Source: a virus. From it: 35,957 nt of DNA. Numbering within the stretch: position 1 is the stretch's first letter; every line of letters begins with the position of its first letter. The stretch lies in IMG/VR virus record IMGVR_UViG_3300009285_001051, positions 1 through 35,957 of that record, one strand, 5' to 3'. Of the stretch, positions 30,249 through 35,957 are shown in pieces. A program made the translations under genes and the position numbers. The notes beneath the pieces are model-generated. The model saw only the letters and a list, made by a program, of their open reading frames with translations. It searched no databases and was not told the origin of the DNA.

Positions 30249-32940
30249 CATTATTATTGCGGTTATTGTTGCTGGAATTTCAATTTCCGCATCTATTAGC
30301 GCCCAGAACCTTACACCGCTAAACCCGTGGAAGTTCCAAGGGACTACTATCGTTCCAAATAATTCCTCTTCGTCGGTACGAATTCCCGTGCTTGGCGCAA
30401 CTGGTTCTCCGTGCGTAGTAGTGAGTTCATCGGGTACGCTTTCAACCACCGCGTGTAGTTCAGGCTCCGCCACCACCACCATCAACGGCGCCAACGGCCC
30501 TACTTTCACCTTCCTCGGCACCACAAACCAAATCACCATCGCATCCTCGGCGCCAGCAACGCTTACCTGGTCCCTCCCCTCGACCATCTCCGTTACCACC
30601 GTCTCCTCGACGAATGTGAACGCGACGAACGTAACTGCAGATACGCTGAATGTTACCTCCATCGCCTCCTCCCCCTTCGTGGTGGGTGGCTCTGCGACAA
30701 CGACCATTTACGGCAACGGCTCGGTGTCCACGTTCGGGGGCGGCATCTCCGCGACCACAGGCGCGTTCTCGGCGACAACTACATTTCCCGGCTCTGGTAT
30801 TTGGACTTCCTCGGGCAACGTCGGCATCGGGACGACTGCGCCCGGCAACAAGCTGGACGTGGCTGGCGGCATCGGGGTGGGGGCCTCCTACGTTGGCACC
30901 TCGACTCCGTCAAATGGGATGATAATTCAAGGCAACGTCGGCATCGGGACGACGAGTCCTGCAGTAAGCTTACACGTTTTAAGCACAACACAGGGCGGAA
31001 CTGCTTTTGGGCAACAATTTAGAATAGATGGGGGCACGGGAGCGGGAGCAGGTCTTGGTTTTTATACAAGTGCTGCGGGGGCAGACAGAAGAAATTGGCA
31101 CATTGGTTCAGAGGGAGTAGATCCTCAGGGTAATTTGGCGATATATATGTCTACGAGCGCTGGTGGTGCACCTAATACTGCTGTTATGTTGTTTAATAAA
31201 GACGGCAACGTCGGCATCGGGACGGCGAGTCCGAATCATCCATTAACAATTAGTTCTGCTACATCGGGTGGGACTGTATTGGGATTGTATACCTCAAATG
31301 TTAACCAAGCTAACGCACGTAATTGGGCTATAACTGCCGACCAACAGGTTTATGGTGATTTTCATATTAGGACAAGCACTGCCTTAGGTGGGAATCCAAT
31401 AAGTGCTGGAGTGAGTAGGTTGGTGATAGATAACAATGGCAACGTCGGCATCGGGGAAGTGGCACCAGGGAGTAAATTAAGTGTCTCTGGAGGTGGAAGT
31501 TTTGGAGCAGGATATGACACGACTGCGGCTCCAACGGGAGGATTAATAATAGAAGGCAACGTCGGCATCGGGACCGTGTCTCCGAGTAGCACGCTGCATG
31601 TGTCCGGCGGCTTCCAGGTCGGGGCGAGTAACCTGTACGTGAGTTCAACCTCGGGCAACGTCGGCATCGGGACGACGGGACCAAGTTTTCCGCTACACAT
31701 TGTGAACGCCGATGGTTCATCTTTCCGTCTGAGAACTGGTGGACAATTTGATGTAGTTAGTACAGACAACAAAGCTGGTTATTTATACTCACGTCCTAGT
31801 AGTGGCAATTTTGAGCTTGGCCCCGTCACTACCGGTGCCGCGCTTCTACTTCAAACCCGTAATGGTACAAATCGTGGTGTGTTTAATGATAGTGGTAATG
31901 TTGGACTCGGCGGAGCAATCACTGATGCTAGCACGCTGGCTGGTTCGAGTGTAGTAATAAGTAGCGGCAACGTCGGCATCGGGACGACGGGGCCTGTGGC
32001 GACTTTGGAGGTAAGCAGTGCGTTAGATGAACCAATGAGAATGAATCATTCACAGCCAGGATATTTTGAAATTAATAGAGCAAGCACTGCCCATGACTCG
32101 CTGATAGCTTGGTCAGACTTAGATGTTAGAAAGTGGTATCTTGGTCAACGTAGCACAGATGGGGATACGTCATTTCATTTGTTCAGCACTGCAAAGACTG
32201 GCGGGGCGGGGGATGTGATGACAGTATTAAACACCGGCAACGTCGGCATCGGGACGACAACTCCCGCCTATACGCTTTCGGTGGTAGGGAACGTGCAATT
32301 TGCCACGCTTGCGACCACCACCGCGACAAATTACCTCACGACGGACTCCACAGGAAAGCTGGTGCTGGCGAGTGGCGCGAGCGCGGGCGTTTCCTCATGG
32401 GGCGGTTCTGCATCCTCTACCCAGACTTATGCGACGGGAACTGCTACTGGTATTGGCTTGAACATCACGACGGCGAACGGGGTACACACCTGGACGCCCA
32501 CAGTAACGAGCGGGTACGAAATACCGACAACTGCCTCAACAAGTGCGTGGAATACAGCAGGCGCAGGTAGCACTGTATTCTTCACAAGACAGGGTAATTG
32601 GAATGTAACTTCCTTTGATGTTCGATATATGAGTCCTTTAGGCGCTTATACTGGCGAGTCACAAGTTTGGTTCATTACCGCGAAAGGGGGGACGATTAAA
32701 AATCTCTATATTAGGGCAGTAAGTCATAGCATGAATAATGGCACTAAATTCCGGGTGAGAGTGAATGGAGTTGACACTAATATAAATGTTGACCTTGCAA
32801 CAAGCGTATTAACAGGAAATGATACTGTTAATACAGCATCTGTATCAGCCGGTGATTATATTACTGTCAAAATAGATACTGCCAGTTCAAGTTCTGGGTC
32901 AATCGGTAATCCGACTGCCGCCTTTGAGATAGCTTTCTAA
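30229..32940 (+). CDS. Large tail fibre with GNVGIG repeats
   Basis: 903 aa from ATG 30229. A signal-like N-terminus (NIIIAVIVAGISISASISAQ) is unusual for a virion protein. The body has eight GNVGIG modules (protein repeats like those of trimeric adhesin heads), each followed by a TxxP...L.VSG-like strand and a variable cassette of 20-100 residues. The C-terminal ~150 residues (STVFFTRQGNWNVTSFDVRY and on) form a distinct beta-rich domain, probably the receptor-binding tip. GC content of cassettes varies strongly while the repeats do not. Probably recognises host surface structures. Confidence 0.75.
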   Translation: MHNLKRNIIIAVIVAGISISASISAQNLTPLNPWKFQGTTIVPNNSSSSVRIPVLGATGSPCVVVSSSGTLSTTACSSGSATTTINGANGPTFTFLGTTNQITIASSAPATLTWSLPSTISVTTVSSTNVNATNVTADTLNVTSIASSPFVVGGSATTTIYGNGSVSTFGGGISATTGAFSATTTFPGSGIWTSSGNVGIGTTAPGNKLDVAGGIGVGASYVGTSTPSNGMIIQGNVGIGTTSPAVSLHVLSTTQGGTAFGQQFRIDGGTGAGAGLGFYTSAAGADRRNWHIGSEGVDPQGNLAIYMSTSAGGAPNTAVMLFNKDGNVGIGTASPNHPLTISSATSGGTVLGLYTSNVNQANARNWAITADQQVYGDFHIRTSTALGGNPISAGVSRLVIDNNGNVGIGEVAPGSKLSVSGGGSFGAGYDTTAAPTGGLIIEGNVGIGTVSPSSTLHVSGGFQVGASNLYVSSTSGNVGIGTTGPSFPLHIVNADGSSFRLRTGGQFDVVSTDNKAGYLYSRPSSGNFELGPVTTGAALLLQTRNGTNRGVFNDSGNVGLGGAITDASTLAGSSVVISSGNVGIGTTGPVATLEVSSALDEPMRMNHSQPGYFEINRASTAHDSLIAWSDLDVRKWYLGQRSTDGDTSFHLFSTAKTGGAGDVMTVLNTGNVGIGTTTPAYTLSVVGNVQFATLATTTATNYLTTDSTGKLVLASGASAGVSSWGGSASSTQTYATGTATGIGLNITTANGVHTWTPTVTSGYEIPTTASTSAWNTAGAGSTVFFTRQGNWNVTSFDVRYMSPLGAYTGESQVWFITAKGGTIKNLYIRAVSHSMNNGTKFRVRVNGVDTNINVDLATSVLTGNDTVNTASVSAGDYITVKIDTASSSSGSIGNPTAAFEIAF
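30814..32253 (+). repeat. Eight identical 18-bp dispersed repeats in the fibre gene
   Basis: GGCAACGTCGGCATCGGG is present without change at 30814, 30931, 31204, 31438, 31555, 31654, 31966 and 32236. A degenerate relative (AATGTTGGACTCGG) lies near 31897. Spacing varies from 99 to 312 nt, and all copies are in the same frame encoding GNVGIG. Confidence 0.95.
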
Positions 32941-32958
32941 TATAAAAACAATAAAAAG

Positions 32959-33291
32959 ATGACCAAAAAACTCCTCATCCCCATCGTTGCGGTTTCCCTC
33001 GCGGGAGCAATTATCCTTATTAGCGAACCTGCAAAATCTGTAAAATCCGCCCCCCTCACCTTCGCGGAGCGGGACGAGGTTATCGCGCTCTACAATTATG
33101 AATTATCAAAGCTCGGCCCCGTAACACTCACGGGAGTTACCAGCGGCAACGTACTCTTGAAATTGAACGAAAAGATATTCCTTCGTGCCGAGACGAAGGA
33201 TGTGGTGATAAAGGGAAAACTCATACAGCAAAAGAATTACGCAAAATATCGGAGCGACCTTCTTACGAAGGCAGTTACCGCAGGAAAATAA
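32959..33291 (+). CDS. Secreted or membrane-anchored hypothetical protein (110 aa)
   Basis: MTKKLLIPIVAVSLAGAIIL is a signal or anchor segment, then LTFAERDEVIALYNYELSKL and a short beta/alpha part ending in Lys-rich sequence. First gene of the lysis end; a periplasmic role such as spanin or inhibitor is possible, but no lipobox or spanin motif is seen. Confidence 0.52.
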   Translation: MTKKLLIPIVAVSLAGAIILISEPAKSVKSAPLTFAERDEVIALYNYELSKLGPVTLTGVTSGNVLLKLNEKIFLRAETKDVVIKGKLIQQKNYAKYRSDLLTKAVTAGK

Positions 33292-33292
33292 T

Positions 33293-33592
33293 ATGATAAA
33301 GGAACTTTTCAAAGACCCTAAAGCACTTACCCCTATTATTGGGTTCATTCTCGCGGGGCTTGCGGGGTATGCGTACTTCACCTCCTCGCAGGCAAACCAA
33401 GCGCGTATTATCGAGGTTGTAGATAAAAACACAACAGCAATGGTTCGTCTTGAGGCCACAACGAATGAGATGCGAGCGTTGCTGATTCAGGTCGTGGGGA
33501 ACAGAAAATCCTCCTCGGAACTCATTGAAGGTATACGCGCGGTCGCGATGTTGAACGCGACAAGGGTGGCGGCAACGAGTACGCAACGATGA
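33293..33592 (+). CDS. Membrane protein with one N-terminal span (99 aa)
   Basis: MIKELFKDPKALTPIIGFILAGLAGYAYFTSS gives one membrane span in residues ~12-30, followed by a helical soluble tail (NQARIIEVVDKNTTAMVRLE). This layout suits a holin-class or i-spanin-like protein, but neither can be proved. ATGA overlap with the endolysin gene indicates coupling with lysis. Confidence 0.55.
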   Translation: MIKELFKDPKALTPIIGFILAGLAGYAYFTSSQANQARIIEVVDKNTTAMVRLEATTNEMRALLIQVVGNRKSSSELIEGIRAVAMLNATRVAATSTQR

Positions 33593-34875
33593 CAACTAAA
33601 CACTACGGATTCGTCCCACCAAAAGAAGTCGAGGAAAAGGAGTTCAAGCTCGGCCAGCTCGCACCTACCGTCCTCCAACCCGATGGCCAATGGACAGATT
33701 TCCTCCCGCTTATGGAAGACCAACGACTTGCCGATGGGTCGGATTCGTATGCGTGTACGGCATTTGGAACTCATAATGCGGTTGAAATACTGTTCAAGCG
33801 AGTATTTAATTTGTCGGTAAATCTTTCTGATAGGTTTCTGGCTATTATCTCAAAGATTACTCCTCCTGGGGCAGACCCGCATACCATTTCACAAAATCTC
33901 CGGCACTTCGGAGCAGTAGACGAGTTTTTACTTTCAAACTTTCCTGCTTGCGCGAACATCAAGGCGTTCTACTTTCCCGATCCACTACCTCGGAATCTCA
34001 CTGATAAGGGAATAGAATGGTTGAATGAGTGGTCATTCGGACATGAGTGGGTTGCCTCTGGGGAGAACCTAACTCCCGACCGTCTAAAGTTTGCCCTCAC
34101 GCTCTCCCCAATTTGTGTGGCTCTCTATGCATGGGCGTCCGACGGCGAGCGGTATTTCCGACCCCCCGGTTCATCGGACACACACTGGGCGACGGTTGTT
34201 GGGTACAAAGATGGCGATTACTGGCTTGTGTTTGATTCTATTGAGGGCGATCTAAAGAAACTTCGTTGGGATTTTAAGTTCTGGTGGGCGAAGCGGTATT
34301 CATTAAAAAAGAACATCACACCAACAGAGCAACTCTCAATCTTTCAAAAAATAGTGGACGCGCTGAAGTCCATTGTCGCTATCTTTGCAGTGATTATCAA
34401 CGAGCCAAAACCACTCCCTCCCCGGTTTGAGCCGATAGACAATGTTCCGCTTCCTGAATTCGACACCTATGTTTCGAACGCGCCAGAAGCGAAGCCGGAG
34501 CCGAAGTATAAATGGGACACGCCTGCAAAAGCGCGTCATTCCGTTCGCGTCATTTGTGATGAGGAAGGATTGAGCGTTGATGACAAGAACATTTTGTGCG
34601 CGGTTGTCGGTGCGGAAAGCGGGTGGGATAACTCGAAAACAAATCGAAACACAAATGGGTCTTCGGATTTTGGTTTATGCCAGTTCAACGATGGCCCACC
34701 AAATGTTTCCTCGGACAAGAAGTGGTGGATTGGTACAGGGAGGGACTTTGCGAACGTTTCCGATGTCGTCAATAATCCTGAACGGGCAGTTCGAGTGATG
34801 ATTCGGGAAATGAAAAAAGGTCGAATTTCGGACTGGACAGCTTACAAGAACAAAAGTTACCTAAATTTCCTATGA
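33589..34875 (+). CDS. Two-domain endolysin: papain-like peptidase plus lytic transglycosylase
   Basis: 428 aa. N-terminal papain-like domain: SDSYACTAFG with candidate catalytic Cys56, then SDTHWATVVGY with His199 and FDSIEG with Asp216. A linker (about 240-320, Pro-rich, with hydrophobic IVAIFAVII) leads to a transglycosylase domain: VVGAESGWD with candidate catalytic Glu343 and SDFGLCQFN. It could cut both peptide and glycan parts of cell wall. It lacks a signal peptide, so release would depend on the holin-like proteins just downstream. The peptidase domain might instead process a protein; the domain pairing favours the wall. Confidence 0.68.
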   Translation: MTTKHYGFVPPKEVEEKEFKLGQLAPTVLQPDGQWTDFLPLMEDQRLADGSDSYACTAFGTHNAVEILFKRVFNLSVNLSDRFLAIISKITPPGADPHTISQNLRHFGAVDEFLLSNFPACANIKAFYFPDPLPRNLTDKGIEWLNEWSFGHEWVASGENLTPDRLKFALTLSPICVALYAWASDGERYFRPPGSSDTHWATVVGYKDGDYWLVFDSIEGDLKKLRWDFKFWWAKRYSLKKNITPTEQLSIFQKIVDALKSIVAIFAVIINEPKPLPPRFEPIDNVPLPEFDTYVSNAPEAKPEPKYKWDTPAKARHSVRVICDEEGLSVDDKNILCAVVGAESGWDNSKTNRNTNGSSDFGLCQFNDGPPNVSSDKKWWIGTGRDFANVSDVVNNPERAVRVMIREMKKGRISDWTAYKNKSYLNFL

Positions 34876-35066
34876 GTCTCACTTATTCAGGTCTCTACAT
34901 CTCTCTCCTCGGCTTTCTTGCACAAGCATTCAAGCTTCCCATCTCTAACGAGGAAATTACGCAGATTGTCACTGGTGCATTGCAGGTTATCGGTATTATT
35001 GTCGCCGCAATCGGACGGTATCGTGCTGGTGGCGTCACTGTGGGAGGGCTTCGGAGGGTTATCTAG
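34872..35066 (+). CDS. Holin-like protein (64 aa)
   Basis: ATGA overlap with the endolysin. An N-terminal hydrophobic helix (LYISLLGFLAQAF), a polar turn (LPISNEEITQ) and a second span (IVTGALQVIGIIVAAIG) end in a basic, Gly-rich tail (RYRAGGVTVGGLRR). This layout, with the RYRxGG tail, is common in phage holins. It would form membrane lesions for lysis. Related in layout to the protein at 35744. Confidence 0.62.
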   Translation: MSLTYSGLYISLLGFLAQAFKLPISNEEITQIVTGALQVIGIIVAAIGRYRAGGVTVGGLRRVI

Positions 35067-35076
35067 GAAAGATATG

Positions 35077-35102
35077 CACCGTTCCCCTCTCGCGGGACGG
35101 TG
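35077..35102 (+). promoter_or_regulatory. Hairpin after the first holin
   Basis: CACCGT (35077-35082) pairs with ACGGTG (35097-35102) and CCC (35084-35086) with GGG (35094-35096), with one bulged T and a 7-nt loop. TGTTG rather than a T run follows, so any termination is weak. It marks the boundary before the HNH gene. Confidence 0.5.
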
Positions 35103-35112
35103 TTGAAGAGAG

Positions 35113-35118
35113 TATAAT
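35113..35118 (+). promoter_or_regulatory. Consensus -10 box before the HNH gene
   Basis: TATAAT lies 9 nt before ATG 35128. No convincing -35 is present 17 nt upstream. The arrangement still resembles the leaderless promoters seen elsewhere in the window. Confidence 0.4.
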
Positions 35119-35127
35119 GGACGATAT

Positions 35128-35733
35128 ATGAAGGGTTTCAAGAATCCGAGACATGTTGGTTATGTGGTAAGTGCAGAAACGAGAAGAAAACTAAGTGAAG
35201 CAAATCGTGGTCATAAACCATGGAATACAGGTAAAACAGGTAGAAAGTATAGCGAAGAAGTGCTGGCTCTCTATCGAACACCTGAATACATTGAAAGATC
35301 TAGAAAAAATGCGTTGAAAAATGGGTTAGGGAAAAGGGGTATCCCAAAATCTGAAGAATGGAAAAGAAAGATGGTCGCTAGTATGAAGAAGTGGCGCGAT
35401 TCATTAACACCAGAACAGAAAATTGAGTTGTTGAAAAAGCGAAAGAGTAATCCAGTTAGGGGTGAGAAAAGCCATTTCTGGAAAGGTGGAATAACTCCAA
35501 TAAACTTAAAAATAAGAAACTCTGCTGAATATAAACTTTGGAGAACATCTGTTTTTGTTCGGGATAATTTTACCTGTATCTGGTGTGGTGTTCGTGGTAG
35601 AGAGCTAAACGCTGACCATATCAAGCCATTTGCTCTTTATCCTGAATTGCGGTTTGCGATAGATAACGGCAGGACATTGTGTCGTAAATGTCATTTATTA
35701 ACAGATACTTTTGGAGGAAACATTATCAAATAA
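35128..35733 (+). CDS. Free-standing HNH homing endonuclease with NUMOD3-like repeats
   Basis: 201 aa. Repeated NUMOD3-like DNA-binding motifs ([43 protein letters not shown]) precede an HNH domain: [26 protein letters not shown]. No group I core motif was found around it, so it appears intronless. AT-rich, inserted between two holin-like genes; it probably moves by cutting a neighbouring site in related phages. Confidence 0.85.
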   Translation: MKGFKNPRHVGYVVSAETRRKLSEANRGHKPWNTGKTGRKYSEEVLALYRTPEYIERSRKNALKNGLGKRGIPKSEEWKRKMVASMKKWRDSLTPEQKIELLKKRKSNPVRGEKSHFWKGGITPINLKIRNSAEYKLWRTSVFVRDNFTCIWCGVRGRELNADHIKPFALYPELRFAIDNGRTLCRKCHLLTDTFGGNIIK

Positions 35734-35743
35734 ATTTAAAAAT

Positions 35744-35944
35744 ATGAATTATTCAACAGAACAAGCGGCTAAAATAGCCCAAACAGTCGGATTTTTTTTG
35801 GGAATTTTAAAAATAAATATCGGTTTTGACAATGAACAGATGTCTCAAATAATTGGTGCGGGAATATTTCTTGTCGCCACAGGATACGCTTGGATTAAGC
35901 GTTATCAAAGAGGAGGCATTAAATTTTCAGGAACGAGAATATAG
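35744..35944 (+). CDS. Second holin-like protein (66 aa)
   Basis: MNYSTEQAAKIAQTVGFFLG with hydrophobic segments (VGFFLGILKINIGF, IIGAGIFLVATGYAWI) and the same type of basic tail (KRYQRGGIKFSGTRI) as the holin at 34872. The shared RYxxGG tail and layout suggest paralogues or a holin/antiholin pair. AT-rich like the adjoining HNH gene, so the two may have been gained together. Ends 13 nt from the window edge. Confidence 0.6.
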   Translation: MNYSTEQAAKIAQTVGFFLGILKINIGFDNEQMSQIIGAGIFLVATGYAWIKRYQRGGIKFSGTRI

Positions 35945-35957
35945 AAGTCCGGCAGGA

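Noticed and set aside
1-35957. Circular genome: last and first bases together form AAGTCC-GGCA-GGACTT
   Set aside because: Only three of the six pairing bases come from the far side, and the frame of the first gene finds no nearby start across the junction, so circularity is unproven.
1-35957. Minus-strand genes
   Set aside because: All long minus-strand frames lie opposite convincing + strand genes and show no domain, promoter or consistent start.
1-35957. CRISPR array or tRNA genes
   Set aside because: The regular repeats are protein-coding fibre modules with variable spacing, and no cloverleaf with a T-arm consensus was found by eye.

Overview
The window is 36 kb of a tailed double-stranded DNA phage genome. 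All convincing genes lie on the + strand and are tightly packed, often joined by ATGA stop/start overlaps. It holds terminase, scaffold-like, capsid, portal, adaptor, tail, internal-virion and lysis genes. I see no tRNA, rRNA, CRISPR, integrase or DNA polymerase. Two very large internal-virion-type proteins and no tape-measure protein suggest a short-tailed (podovirus-like) particle; this is inference. The host is bacterial but not identifiable. A guess at a candidate-phylum (Patescibacteria-like) host rests only on the style of the fibre with repeated GNVGIG motifs.

Layout. 0-0.7 kb: a lytic transglycosylase cut by the window edge and a small zinc ribbon. 0.7-3.1 kb: a small unknown gene, a 270-nt structured non-coding region, and two DNA methyltransferases, the first carrying a frameshift in a run of seven C. 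3.1-6.5 kb: an HTH regulator, a membrane peptide, and a recombination set (PD-(D/E)XK nuclease, SSB-like protein, NinG-like HNH protein, zinc ribbon). 6.5-9.5 kb: a 143-nt rod-like RNA hairpin and a run of small orphan genes, many AT-rich. 9.5-15.2 kb: terminase small and large subunits, small coiled-coil proteins, a bistable RNA element plus terminator, a scaffold-like protein, and the major capsid gene. The capsid gene is split by a group I intron that carries an HNH endonuclease. 15.2-22.5 kb: two anchored surface proteins, portal, adaptor, tail protein and a repetitive tail fibre. 22.5-29.4 kb: two large internal-virion candidates. 29.4-33 kb: a fibre-base candidate and a second large fibre with eight identical 18-bp DNA repeats. 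33-36 kb: lysis genes (a two-domain endolysin, two holin-like proteins) with an HNH homing endonuclease between the holins.

Two themes run through the window. First, transcription: I find about ten sigma70-like promoters (TTGnnn or TAGAA[A/T], 17 nt, TATAAT-like). Most have the -10 box only 6-9 nt before the start codon, so the mRNAs should be leaderless; this set several of my start choices and exposed genes of 31-58 residues. Second, RNA: gaps between genes are rare, but those present hold strong structures (1147-1411, 6547-6689, 12398-12521, 15828-15878), besides the intron core. No covariance test was possible, so their functions are unknown.
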